DNA of 64,000 bases from assembly GCA_030248215.1 (NCBI GenBank), contig JASANG010002508.1, positions 248,001-312,000 of the forward strand. The letters are read 5' to 3'. Source of the stretch: Enoplolaimus lenunculus. Its lineage: Eukaryota > Nematoda > Enoplea > Enoplida > Thoracostomopsidae. The notes beneath the pieces were generated by a model that saw only the letters and a list, made by a program, of their open reading frames with translations, did no database searches and was not told the DNA's origin. Every line of letters begins with the position of its first letter. The first letter of the stretch is position 1. Positions 30,684 through 42,752 of this stretch are shown here, in pieces. A program made the position numbers and the translations under genes.

Positions 30684-33600
30684 CTTCAAATAGAACGAAA
30701 GTTAAACCTTACAGTTACACTAACACAATTTTTGCATACTGACAAATATCTTGAATAAAGGGCATAGCCGGCATTTTATATTGAAAGGGTGTATGTTTCG
30801 TTCGAAAGTTTTTTGACTGCGAGCGTAACAAGCAAGGAAAGCCTATTTTTGGACTATGGGGTCCCAGATTTTATTGTAACGCTGGTAAAAGTACCTTTTT
30901 ACTTTTGTGTGCAAATATTGCAAACCACCTTTACATATTCAATTTTGCATGCACGGGTAACACGACAATTCGAAACCTGACACGCCGTCGACCGACAACT
31001 TCACATTCAAAATTTCATCGACTTAAAACGAATCGTCGCACATCATTATGTGTACGTTTAGGATGAGGCTTTCGGATTACGCTTAGGATTATGCTTAGAT
31101 TTATTCATAGGCCATAAAAGACACTGTTGAGCGGCAAGACGTCGTGCGACAAATTGTTGTGGATTCGCATGCAAGACTAACCGTGCACACATACGGCTTG
31201 GCTCCTGCATGTTTCCGGTAATGCCTGATCAGTTCATCGGATCGAGCAAATTTCGCATCACAATTGGCCAATTCACAAACAAATGGTTTTTCGCCTGAAA
31301 AATAATAATTCGTGACCATCTTTATAGCTCAAGATCCTGTATTTTGAGGTATACAGCTGAGGCGTAGCTAGAATTTCATTTTAAAAGACAGCAAAATCAT
31401 AGCAAAATGTTTTTTGCGAATGAGGGTCAATGTATAAAACAGGACCTTGCAGTAGTATGAACATATTCCTAAGCCTATGCGTAAAGACTAAGCATAAGAA
31501 TGAGTGTATGCCTAAGCCTAAGCGTAAGCAAAAATTAGTTTAACGCTTAAGCTTACTCTAATACAGCACCGCAGAAAAACGTCCAGCGAGTGAGAAAAAC
31601 TTCATAATATTTCCAGCACCGAGGGCATTTATAACAAACATGTTATTAAGTGTATTTTTTGACGTTGACGAAATATTCGGTTGAAACATACTCCCCTCCT
31701 ATCTAGTATGGGTGGCAGCAAAGAATAAATGCTTTATACTTGATACCCTAAGCGTGTTTTCTAAACACGCCATTAACCAAAATCAACTTGCCCGTATGTT
31801 TTCTTTGATGCGCCTTTAAATGGGAACTTTTCGTATACGCTTTGTTGCAGCCTGAAAAACAATAGAAAAATTACTGCAACCAATACCAATGACGATTTGG
31901 CCAATGTATAGAACAGGGCCGTAACAACAGTATATACATATTCCCAAGCCTAACCTTAAGACGCGTAAGAATGAGCTTATGCCAAAGCCTAAGCTTAAGC
32001 AAAAAAATTAGTTTAAAGCGTAAAGTTTTGCTCTATTACAGTCCGACAGAAAAACTTTCCGCCCATGCATCTTTACATGGGCCAACAATTGTATGTAACT
32101 GAGGACATTCTCAGTTCTGTAGCCAGCTCACCTTGCTAGGGAGCCTAAAAAATTTTCAGGAGAGGCATACAAGGGTTTATAATGACTTGCGAGCAAGGTT
32201 GAAAATTTTCTAGAGGGCAAAAATTTTTCCAGGGGGGTCTGGCCCACCTTGCCTACGAGTCCGAACATTCTGTATTGAAAATACACGTTTTTTGTTTTTT
32301 TATTTCCTGTTCGACACTGTGCACCATTTATTTGTCGAGATTTAGCAAGCTTTGTGAAAACGAAAATACAAAAAGCAGAACGCGTGCTGGCACATATTTT
32401 AGGAGAGAACACACTCTTGTCTACTTGTAAATTGACCGTACTATGAACAGACTACTTGACCACATTTGAAAACACCAGGGGACTTACCAGACCGATAAGA
32501 CTGCAACATGAATATATAGTATATACAGGCTAGGCTTAAAGTTTTGGAAAGATGCTAATGGTCATGATTGAAGATTCTGCCCTTTTCGGATTATGGGCAT
32601 GTAAAGCGATTGCATTATAAACTGACTCCTTGAACGCACTTGAAACCGTCGGGGGAGTGTCGATACCAACAAGGCTAGAAGTTGAAATTATATCTTAAGC
32701 GCTGAGTTTGAGAAGCGATTTGAGGTGAGCACAGATATAATAGAATAGTGAACTAGACAGGCGATCGAGGAACCAAATGTGTTTAAAAACTACGACGGTT
32801 TCATTTGATCTTGTTATTGTGGGTGCTCTCCACAAATGGGAGTATATAAGGAGACGGCTGATCCAGTCCTGTTAATATGGCTGGTTTGTTTTATTGCATG
32901 CTGTTGTTGTTAAGCATATTTCAAGTAAAAGAATGAATGTAATTTGAAATATCTTACTTGTATGATTGTTTTTACCCTGTCTCCATTGCCGCTTCTAGGG
33001 GCTGCTTGTCTAAATTTATCATGGATTCGTAGTTAAACAAACTGCAACAAATTTTCTAAGGCAAGGGGTGAAACTTGTAGAAATAAGAGTAAATGTTTTA
33101 CCTCTAATCTGTGTCATATGCACCCACAAAAATATTTTGCATAATTTTTCCGTAAATCTTCTAATAAAGTTTCTTAGAACTTTGTCACATATAGCAGACT
33201 ATATGCAACTTAGCGCAAACTGTGTAACGCGAAATTACTATGTACATTTAATAACGCTTATCAAGCACGGAAGTAAATCTCAAATGAAATAGAAATTATT
33301 CATGTGAAGAAGGGTTGAAAACGGTTTGTAGAAATTTCCGCTACTCAAATTGGTGAAAATTGAGCGACAAATACAATACCTGGATAATCACAGAAATGTT
33401 TTCGCCTTTGTTGTAGTTCAGGATTATTCTTTCGCGTCAACCGCTGTTTGGTACTCGCAAACCAAAATCCCTCACCGGGTTCTGCTCCGTTTGGCAAATA
33501 TTCCCGAGGCTGACCACAGTACATTTCTACCTGAATTTCCTCTGCGCCCATGTCTGTCGCTTCCCGAAACCGTCTCATAGACGCCGGATAAAATACTTTA

Positions 33601-36600
33601 TTATGAATTTTCGGTGAAAATAGCCGTTCAAATTGGTGTTCAGTACAACCGGAACTTGGGGTTTCCGCTAAACTTTCCTTGCTTTTGTTTGAATTAGGGT
33701 ACTCAAAGAAGCGAGTGGGGTACGACTCGAACCGTGAGCAATTTCCTGAGACAATAGGTTTGGTTGATTTGAACGAAAGTGTCATACCCGCAGTTACTTC
33801 TTCAAGATTTGTCCCATCGCCCGCAGAAGTTATAGGTTTCGTTTCATCTGATCCAACGGAACTCATGGTACTTGTAATACTCGAGTTATAAGATGAATAG
33901 CTATGAACAGGTGAGCTCTCGAGTTCGGGCAGCTTGTTACAGTCTGAAATATCAACTTGAAGTTGTGAATTAATGCCAAGGTTTGTATAAGGAAGGTATG
34001 GCATAGTGTTCCCTGAGTTATAATTGCTTTCATACCGATACTGGTCTGTATAGCAAGTTTCGTGGTTATTTTTTCCTGTTTCGTCAAATAGTTTGAGGTA
34101 TTGCATTTGATCGTTTGATATGTTTGCACCCGCATGTTCGTTTTGAACTAAAATTTCATTTCTACACCCGTTATGTCCGTATTTAAATTCACCACAGCCT
34201 TTGATGGTTTTAGTAGGCGACTGTAAATTTTCACCACTTTGCAATTGTAGGCAACAACCAGAGCTTTTGATGTTTGCTTCGCCCAAATTGAAATATTGAA
34301 CTTCGTGTTGCATTCCACAATTTGTTTGTTCGCTTTCAAATACCGCATCCCAACGGCTGAAATTGCTAATTGCAGTTGTGCTGCACTCTGAGGTTGTGTG
34401 ATCGGCATGAGAGTGCTGATTAATGGACGCAATAGCAGAGATGCGGTAGGATTCTGGCGTGTGTCCATTTTGAAAATTTAAAGTTTCATAATAGGAATTT
34501 TTAAAATTTGAACCTTTTAAATTAGAATTTATTTCCGATATCTCGTATCCGATCGGGTATTCTTCGGTATTGTTCCATGGCTGCCCAGACACACGATGAT
34601 GTCCAGCTACAGGTGCAGAATGCGGTGTTGGCACCACATTGTTATCGAAACCATCAGTTGTGATCACTTCAAGTCCTAACCACGTTCGTTTTGATGTTCC
34701 TATTTCGCTCGACTTGGTTTGATTAACATTTCGACATGTGTGACCTTCAAGTCTGTCTACTTCAGCGACTTGATCGGCTGGTTTAGCTGAAAAGGCTGTG
34801 GTTTGATTGGTAGGTTTCGTTTCTGTCGGAAATGCTGCAATTTGATTCGTGGCTTTTGTTTCTGCTGAAATTAACGCAATCTCATTGGCTGGTTCCGTTT
34901 CCCGAGAAAATGGTGGTTGATTTGCTCTTTTAGTTTCACTTGAAAATACTGCGATCTGAGTTGCAGTCTTCATTGAGATTAGCGCGATTTGATTGCTTGG
35001 AGTCATATCAGTTGAATTGATGCTCTCCCATTGGATGCTTTTATCAGTTTTTTTGTCTTCATTTTCGGAAATTGCTCGAAGGTCTTCATGGCAATTTGGG
35101 AGGCTGTTTGCAGGTTGCCAGTCTTCAGAAGTTTGCTGACAGGGAGGTTTTTGAGCAACAGGATTTGTCCATTGAGTCCCATAGTTATGACAATACCCCG
35201 AGATATTTTTACCTCTAGAGTCACCCTCACTTACTTCCAAACATGGTCTTTTGGAATATGCAGTGCCTTGTAAGATCGAGTACAGAATTCCCCGATCTTT
35301 ACCTGGTAAATTATTTTCTGACGGTAGCGGAGCACTTTTCAAAGGTTCTTCATAGTTTTCATGACCCCCGTATTTGTTACCTGTACCTAACCAACTATCT
35401 TGAGTCTCGTTTTGATTGGGCAAAGACGTAGATTTACACAGAGGGTTAGGTGCTGGCCAGGAGAGGGGCTTAGCAAAACTAGCGCTGTTCTCAGGGGATC
35501 CACTTGGAATGCTAATAGCAACTTCAGGATTAATAGTTTCATTTTGAGCCTGTAAATAACTGGGATTGTTAGTTTTCCGACTACTAATTACCGCTATTTG
35601 AGAATTTGCTGCGGTGTCAAAAAAAGTTTCACATTCCGATGCGCTTTCACGGCGATATATGCATGTATCGATAAAATCGTTGCTCAAATTTGATTGGGTC
35701 AATTGTTGAGCACAATTGTAGCAGTGTTTCTGATTGGCGGAATGCTCACAACCCGTAAATGGTACAATTTGATCGGTTAGATGCTTATTAATTGCTACGT
35801 TTTGATCGGTTGAATCTTTTTGAACTGGTGACTGTTGATTTAGTGGGAAATTATTGCTTACTGCTGAAACGTTTTGATTTTTTGAATTATTTTGCATGGA
35901 TACGCTTTGATTGGTCGGGCAACTGTATGTTGATGTTGATGAATGTTGATTGCCGGTTGGTCCGTAATTTGTTGCATCCTGATTGGTTGAAGTAGTAACT
36001 AAAGTGTTTTTAATGGCTGAACGATTATAACTTTCTTTTGAAGCATTTTGACTGGTTGAATCTTTGTGCAGTATAGCATTTTGATTGGCTGAATGATTAT
36101 AATATAACGTTGATGCCTTGTGATTAAGTGGACGCTGAATGGTGGAATCTAATACTGAAGTTTGATTCGCTGAATTCAATATTGAATATTGGATACTTGT
36201 ATTTGATATTGCATTTTGATGCGTTTCGTTTAGTGTTGAATTCTGATTGGTTAAATGCAATACTGACATTTGATTGGCTGACATCCTAATTGGCAGTTGG
36301 TGCGCGTTGGCGGTGTCAATAATTTTGTCATGATTCGCAGAATTGGCAAATATTTCAAGATTTGGCAAGAAAACCCGTTGATTGTCTTCATTTGGCTGAA
36401 GGAATTCAGAGTGATTGTTCGAATCCTTCGCAATACATTTCATGGTTACATTTGTTGGCATATTATGTTGTTTGGGGTACAAGTAACTGCATTCTGTATT
36501 TGTTGAATAGCCGTTATTCCAATTTGAAATTGTAGTTTCAGTGACTTCACGTTGTTTATATGTTTGCAATTTCTGAAAAAATACATTCACAAAATATAGC

Positions 36601-39600
36601 AAGTTAGAATTAGAATTGTATTTTAGAAAAAGATCACACTTTAGACAAATACTTATAGTTTAAGCAAGTGCTTCACCAACTGAGGAGAATTTTACGGTAA
36701 ATGCACTAATCATAGCCTGAAATGAGATAATTATGTCTTAGTACTACTGTATTGACCCAAATAAGAGGGGGGATAATAAGAGGAGGGTCCCCATTTTGAA
36801 TCCGTATCAATTGGATTCCGTAACCCTAATAAGAGTCCGTAACTGGATAGAGTCCCTAAACCCTAATTAAAGTCCATAAATGTCAATTAACTCTAATTGT
36901 AGCGCATAAATGACTCCAAGACCAAATAATTTGAGTTCGAAACTTTAAAGCATACTTGGAATTTGAAAGTACATTCCTATGTATATATAACCTTCTATTA
37001 TCGCTCAAGCTATTGATACAAGACAAATAAACGTTTAATTCAACGGATATTTGCAGTACCGGATATATATCAGTAACGAAGGGCGACGGAGCGTGGGTTA
37101 AAATAAATAACAGTCCGTAACCGAATAACAAGGGGGTACACCCTGGAGAGGCCAAATAAATATCAGTCCCCCTCTTATTCTAGTCACTACAGTACAGGCT
37201 CCCGACGTGTGTGTCTCAAATTTCAGACTTTTGTTTCTTAAATTTTTCAAAACTATGGGTTCGAAATTTTTTAGACTTAACAGTCTGAAATTTAAGACTT
37301 TTTTAATGAACGAATAAGATAAATATTTCTGAAATAGAAGTGAAACATGTTTGAAATACAAGGCAAAAATGTTTCAGGGAAACAACTCCGAAATTGGGGC
37401 TTAAGCTCAACCAAATGTCCTAATTTTAAAACGTAAGATATGTCCAAGACGTAAATTTAGGTTGGAGGAAGTCTGAGCTCAACCCGAAATATTCTTGAAA
37501 GTTGATAATATATACACTCCTAATAATATAAACGGAGCAAGTGTCCGCTTAATTACACATTTATTTTTCTTGTATCAAAAGCTTGAGCGATAATACAAGA
37601 TTATACATTACTTGGGAAGGTACTTTCAAGACTTAAGTATGGTTTAAAGTTTCGAACTCAACTTTATTTGCTCTGAAGTCATCTATGCACTACAATTACG
37701 GAAAATTGACATTTATGGACACTAATTAGGGTCTTGGAACTATATTCGTTTACGGACTCTTATTATTGATACGGACTCCTATTGATTGGGACACAAAACT
37801 GGTAACCCCTCTTATTACACCCTCGGCTCACTACAGTATTTCTTGAAAGAAACAAACTTGTCTTTTATACTAGATTGGCAATAGTATTTTCTTGAATATA
37901 AGACATTTTATGTTTTATCCATTTCAGACACGAATTTCTAAGCTGTTTAAGTCTATTAATGTCTGAAATAGCAGACATTTATGTCTTGAAAGTTTAAGAA
38001 AGTAGTAGTCGTGAAATTTCAAGATAATTTATTTTGTGTGTATCTTACTTTCCGTCGTCATTACTTATATTCAGCTCTTGAACCTTGTAAACCAGCAGTA
38101 CGAGCCTCATTCACTTTTGCGTAGAAGCTTTTTAACCAATTCTACCGGAAAAAGGCGTTTTTATGTCTGCCAAAGGTAGAACAGCGAAAAACCTCGTGAG
38201 CGAAACGAGCCAGAAACCAATAAAATGCTTCTAGAAAATTTGCAGGTCGCAAATGCGATACTGCTGCCAAACGTAACTTGTGTCTCCAAATATCGAACAT
38301 GTCCCGATCAAGGTTGTTAAGTCTTAGTCCTTTCGCCTTCTTTGGGCCAAACCTATACGCCTGGCTCAGATTTACATTTAGGCTTAAATTCACACTTGGC
38401 TTTCTTGCTCTATACATGGGTCGTTTACAATGAGGTTACTGTATATCCGATGGCTTACCTACACAAAACAGCCAGAAAATAAAATGCGGCAAAGGCTTTT
38501 ATTGCGCTGTGATTGGTTTGTGTAGGCGACGTTTCAAAACTTAAGTTCACCTTTCATCCATACGAAGGGGTTAATCTAAACCTATCATATGATCATTGAG
38601 CGCCAGGCAAAATTGTTTGCGCACACTGCCTACTCGTTTTATTAGTTAATATCAATTTGTCCTGTGATTTTCGTACCCGCTCTAATATGTTGCCATATCG
38701 TTAACCAAATCAAATAGAAAATCATAAGACGTAGCAATTTATGCAAAATGATTATATACATAGCTAGAGGTTTTGGCGCGAACAGGCAGATATTGGGCAA
38801 AAATTACTTAAACTGGCAGGTATTGTTTTATTGGTTAAATTATCTTAGGTTTTAAAAACCGCCTACTTATTTGTCAATATTTGGTTTATGATTAAGTTGT
38901 TTACAGTTTTGTAAATTGTGCTCTACACAGATAAGGTGGACAACACTTAGTGACTTAAAGGTATGTTACGCTCATGCCTAAAGGTCTGTCTTAGCCTAAG
39001 CCTAATCTTCAATGTAGTAATCTAAACGAAACAGCGTCTAAAATTAAAGTCTACTCTACTGCAATCTCGCAGAAAACGAAATGGTACGTTCTAAAAAGCG
39101 GCATGGGCCGATAAAGATAAGCGAGTTGGTACAATTTAAGCATTTCGGAATCGTTGCAAAATGACGTAAAAATTTGCAGCTGAAAGTTCGCTGAATAAAT
39201 CTTTCAAAACACTTGCAGCTGCAAATTTCAGCTGCAGAAAAGTTGCACACGTAAAGAAGGCACTAATACGCTTAATTTCTTGTCTTGAACACGCATTCTA
39301 ATCCTAGAATTTTTATTTGCTACTCATTAGAGATAAAATTAGTCCAGTCACCATAGTTAATATACGAAATAATTATAGATGGGCGCCAGATATCCGAATA
39401 TGAAAAATATTTGGATAAGTATTAAAAAATATGTATTCGTATCCGGATATCCGTATATCCTCCTTATAACCGAAATGCTACTGTGTACAAAAGTGTTTGG
39501 AAAAATTTGCATTGTTTCACCACTTAAGTAGCTTGAGATGACCAAAAGTAATTCTGTGTTCAAATCTGAGTCAGAAAATTAGACCGAATTCTTCAAGTTT

Positions 39601-42600
39601 TATGTGAGTAGATTTGATTTTTCAATGTATATATTGTTTGTAAAATTTAGAGTTGTTTGACTTTGGTGTTTTTCCAACCATAGTTAGTGTCAGAAAAGTT
39701 TTTATAATTCAATATGATATTGAAAACATTTCTTTTCTTACATCTTGCTGGATACTCTCATAAGCTCAGTCCTGCGGTGGAGTTTGTGTATGAAAAGCAG
39801 TTTAGTGTTCGAATGCATCGTCTTCCGAGTTTGAGATAAATTATAGGTACGGCACTGTACCGCAAAGCACATAAATTTCTGCGTGGCATCGCATAACAAT
39901 TCATAAGCTAAGTTTTGCAACTTGCGATGCCGTACGGCACCGAAAGTCTTCGCACGATAAGGCCATTTCTTAAGCGTAGGTGCCAACGTTTTTTAAAGAA
40001 AAAAAACATGAATCATCAACAGTAAATAGGCGAGTCCAATTTAAGACCTCTTTAAAACTAGTGCTAGATTCAAGTTATAACCGGAGCAGGCGGGTCTTGG
40101 TTTACCCATGTTGATTCGACGTCAACGTTAAAATTCGGGCTCTTATATCAAGTCACCAGACAAAACTTGAATGTCATATGACATTACCACCTTACAAATG
40201 ACCGCTCTCAAATCTTCAATGCGTACAAGAGACGTTATGTGACGTGATGCTGTGGGACATTTACGAGAATATCATATGATGTTTTAAAATTACAGACTAT
40301 CATATGGCATTCAGCGGAACAGTGTAATCTTCGAGTGCTAATAAATAAATGGAAATTCGTACGGCAGCGGCACAGAATACACACTTAGGAATGTACTTTC
40401 AAAACTTAAGTACGCTTTAAGGTTTCGAACTAAAATTATTTGGCCCTGGAGTCATTTATGCGCCATAATTAATGATAATTGACATTTCTGGACTCTAATT
40501 AGGGTTTAGGGACTCTATCCGCTTACGGACTCTTATTAGAGATACGGACTCCTATTGATTGGGACCCAAAATGGGGACCCCTTCTCTTATTACCCCCTAT
40601 TATTCGGATCACTACTGTATCATATTCAACAGGACAATTTGGGTATGTTATCTCAAGTATGCACACTTTTGAAAATATATCATATGATATTCGCAGACAA
40701 AACCACTAATATCATATGATATTGAAGAACAAAATGTGACCTACACATGTTAATAGCAGAAAATGCGCATTTTTTAACATGATATGGTGGTCTATAAGTA
40801 GACAAAATGCTACCCAACTGTCAAATAGGGGCAAAACATGTTCCAAGACTCCCTGGTTATAGCGTGAACCCCGCAGAGACAATGCTGTTTTGTTAGCGTC
40901 TATCTTCCTATATGTATTGAAAAAGCGTTTACGTTTATGCTAAAATAGCGTTTTCCTACACTAAACGATCCATTTTTGAGTATATCCGCTTGCAAACAAA
41001 CCGTTTTTCGAAGAAACTGTTTCAAATGCGAAATTATTTAAAATGACATTTGATTTGTAACGCGATTTTTAAGTTCGTCAAATCAAGAAAAATCTAAAAA
41101 ATATTTTCCTGGTTCTGACATCAATTTAATAAACCTATACTATATATGTATGTATATGTATATCGATATTTGTAATATATTCGTTTTTATATTTAAAACA
41201 CATAAAAGCCTAAAAATGCATTTTTTAAATCATAGTAAAGTTGAGATAGCGTCGTGTTTTTGCAATTTAAAACAATAACACAACGAAATAATATGAGATT
41301 ACGTAAAGGAGACAAATTTTATAGGTAAAAACTGTTGGTTTTTTGGTTTTTACTAAATTTGTTACGCGGAACAGACGCAAAAAAGCGTTACTCCAGTCGT
41401 GAATTTGTACCACGTACATATTGTTTTATAATGATTACTGTTATATTGATATAAAACAACAACAGCAGCAACAACAACAACAGCAGCAGCAACAACAACA
41501 CCACCAACAACAACAACTACTACTACAACTACTACTACAACAACAACACCACCACCAACAACACCGCCACCACCAACAACAACACCAACAACAACTACTA
41601 CTACAACAACACCACCACCACCGCCAACAACAACAACAACACCAACAACTACTACTACAGCAACAACAACAGCAAAAACAAAAACAACTACAACAGCAAC
41701 AACAGCAGCAACAATAAAGTAGTATTTAAAGTACTTTTTTAAGTAAAAGTTTAATTCGTTCGTCCCAGTTTTACGATAGCATTTAGTGTAGAACCGTAAA
41801 TTCACTGTCATCTGTTATATCTATTTCGTGTATTAAATATTTTTATCTCCATAGTCACACATGTATGGCTGCAAAATTGACAAACCACCCACCTTGGAAG
41901 TTATACAATCCAAATAAGATAAGACTTTCCCTGGGTTCACTTTGGTATCTTAACCCATATCCTTAACTGTGTAACAACCATAGCAGCGATTGGAAATTTT
42001 GTGCAGAAATCTGAAAACAGAATTTCTGCTAAAATAAAACAAAATTGACTTTTTTTGAGAATAACGACATAGAATCCATTTTGGTGTAAAATAAATGTCG
42101 AGCGTTTGGTCAGATATTTAAAATTTCACATTTGATCACAGAAAAAACTACAAAATTTCCGTGAGTCAAAACTTGCAAAAGAAAACTGACCTGTTCATTA
42201 GCAGCTTGCGAAATATTATCTTGAACTGTTATGGTTTCGTCATAAAACACAGAATCATCATCGTTGCAGTCTCCATCTGTCAAGTTCATGCGTTCTAAAT
42301 TAAATCTATTAGCTATGTCGTTTACATAGCTATTATTAATTTCGTAATTTGATTGATCACAGGCTATCTCATTTTCACTACAGTTACTGTGGAAAGTTAC
42401 TAAATTTGCATATTTTGACTCCATTACGCTGCTGTTGGGACAATTGTTGCCATACTGTTCTTCTTGTGAAAGGATTGTCGAAACTTTAATAGAACTTCTG
42501 GGTCGTGTGATATTATTTGAAATTTCGTTTAAATCTGAATATTTATTTTCGGTGGCCGTTGATCTTGCTTCTGTACATGCAGCTTTCTTGGTATCAACAG

Positions 42601-42667
42601 CAGACGCGTATTCATATACCCAAGGTTCATGAGTAGATTGGGCAACAATATGGTACGGCACCGGCAT
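30546..42667 (-). CDS. KLF: Kruppel-like factor (KLF) gene, 5 coding exons, about 1326 aa
   Basis: Coding exons are 42667-42191, 36572-33380, 31851-31792, 31294-31182 and 30683-30546, with phases 0, 1, 1 and 0 at the junctions. The C-terminus carries three C2H2 fingers in the order and spacing of Sp/KLF factors: [19 protein letters not shown] (C-x4-C), [19 protein letters not shown] (C-x4-C), [17 protein letters not shown] (C-x2-C), each with H-x3-H. The base-contact residues of fingers 2 and 3 (RSDEL, RSDHL) match the family, so binding to CACCC/GC boxes in the nucleus is expected. LALHMKRH resembles KLF1/2/4/5/6/7. A basic 26-residue tail follows. The linker between fingers 2 and 3 is HAGAKP, not HTGEKP. 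The N-terminus is several-fold longer than in most KLFs and rich in Asn, Gln, Ser and Thr, with two internal repeat tracts and an acidic patch ([11 protein letters not shown]). Exon 1 is linked by splice phase, not homology. Confidence 0.9.
31182..31294 (-). CDS. KLF: KLF exon 4 (finger 2)
   Basis: One hundred and thirteen bases from GEKPFVC to AKPYVCT, including [15 protein letters not shown]. The acceptor is TTTTTCAG and the donor GTTAGT. Confidence 0.92.
31425..31600. mobile_element. GGCCCATGTA-group small element in KLF intron 3
   Basis: GGTCAATGTATAAAACAGG at the left, CCTAAGCCTAAGCG core, and GCAGAAAAACGTCC near the right. The right terminus is incomplete. Confidence 0.6.
31792..31851 (-). 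CDS. KLF: KLF exon 3 (finger 1)
   Basis: Sixty bases encoding [19 protein letters not shown] between a TTTTTCAG acceptor and a GCAAGT donor. The finger 1 sequence is diagnostic of KLFs. Confidence 0.92.
31899..32083. mobile_element. GGCCCATGTA-group small element in KLF intron 2 (intact ends)
   Basis: It starts GGCCAATGTATAGAACAGGG and ends ATCTTTACATGGGCC, the inverse of the other terminus. CCTAAGC-type core repeats lie inside. 185 bp, non-coding. Confidence 0.75.
32084..33379 (-). other. KLF intron 2, remainder
   Basis: Nothing recognised except AT-rich sequence. The intron as a whole is 31852-33379. Confidence 0.5.
33380..36572 (-). CDS. KLF: KLF exon 2 (3193 bp, long low-complexity region and start of finger 1)
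   Basis: Uninterrupted for 1064 codons after a TATTTTTTCAG acceptor. It ends [11 protein letters not shown] plus one base of the next Gly at a GTATTG donor, exactly where finger 1 must continue. Confidence 0.9.
34750..35010 (-). repeat. Coding tandem repeat in KLF exon 2, 12-13 residue units
   Basis: About seven units run [63 protein letters not shown] and so on. Only the N-Q/N-E position and an E-T-K are well kept. The reading frame is preserved through all units. Confidence 0.8.
35720..36310 (-). repeat. Coding Asn/Gln repeat tract in KLF exon 2
   Basis: Roughly twenty degenerate 9-11 residue units centred on S/T-x-N-Q ([37 protein letters not shown]). The matching DNA repeats TTGATTGGTTGAA-like motifs about every 30 bp. 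Confidence 0.75.
36747..37192. mobile_element. pogo/Tc1-like MITE in KLF intron 1
   Basis: Inverted ends CTGTATTGACCCAAATAAGA and TCTTATTCTAGTCACTACAG, flanked by TA (36745-36746, 37193-37194). It is 446 bp and non-coding. Confidence 0.75.
37200..38045. mobile_element. ACACACAAAATAAATT-family element split by part of a pogo-like MITE
   Basis: TGTGTGTCTCAAATTTCAG near 37207 and AATTTATTTTGTGTGTAT near 38040 are the ends. AAATTTAAGACTT-type units lie at both sides. Positions about 37490-37835 are a pogo-like MITE part ending CTTATTACACCC..CTCACTACAGTA. Confidence 0.5.
38046..40389. other. KLF intron 1, middle part
   Basis: Contains fragments of GGCCCATGTA-group elements (right ends ATACATGGGTCG near 38413 and GCGGCATGGGCC near 39107), a GGATATCCG fragment near 39370-39460, and CATATGA-rich sequence at 40170-40330. 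No other gene is seen in it. Confidence 0.45.
40390..40620. mobile_element. pogo-like MITE, right part only
   Basis: Shares the CTTATTAGAGATACGGACTCC and GGGACCC segments of the full copies and ends TTATTCGGATCACTACTGTA. The left end is missing. Confidence 0.6.
40621..41452. other. KLF intron 1, nothing recognised
   Basis: AT-rich, with two copies of ATATCATATGATATT near 40675-40730. Confidence 0.4.
41453..41716. repeat. Compound trinucleotide repeat (CAA/CAG/CAC/CTA)n
   Basis: About 88 triplets of CAN/CTA type on the plus strand, in blocks: CAA/CAG, then CAC, then CTACTA. It lies in KLF intron 1. The Gln/His/Leu and the opposite Val/Gly frames follow from the triplets and are not taken as genes. 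Confidence 0.9.
42191..42667 (-). CDS. KLF: KLF exon 1 (N-terminus)
   Basis: One hundred and fifty-nine codons from [10 protein letters not shown] to QAANEQ, then a GTCAGT donor in phase 0. The C-terminal half is acidic and could be an activation region. Its link to the next exon spans a 5.6-kb intron and is inferred from phase and composition. Confidence 0.7.
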
Positions 42668-42683
42668 GAAGATTTGTTGTACA

Positions 42684-42752
42684 GCTTGTTTGTCTGTCTG
42701 TCTGTTTGTTTGTTTGTTTGTTTGTTTGTATTTTGTTTGTTTGTTTGTTCTT
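42684..42752. repeat. (TTTG)n/(TCTG)n microsatellite next to KLF start
   Basis: TTTG and TCTG tetramers run for about 65 bp, beginning less than 25 bp upstream of the KLF initiation codon. They would be in the 5' UTR or promoter. Confidence 0.85.

Noticed and set aside
33350-36506. Several plus-strand open frames opposite the large KLF exon
   Set aside because: They are antisense shadows of a well-supported coding exon.
41362-41811. Poly-Gln/His and poly-Val/Gly proteins
   Set aside because: Pure triplet-repeat translation inside an intron on either strand.
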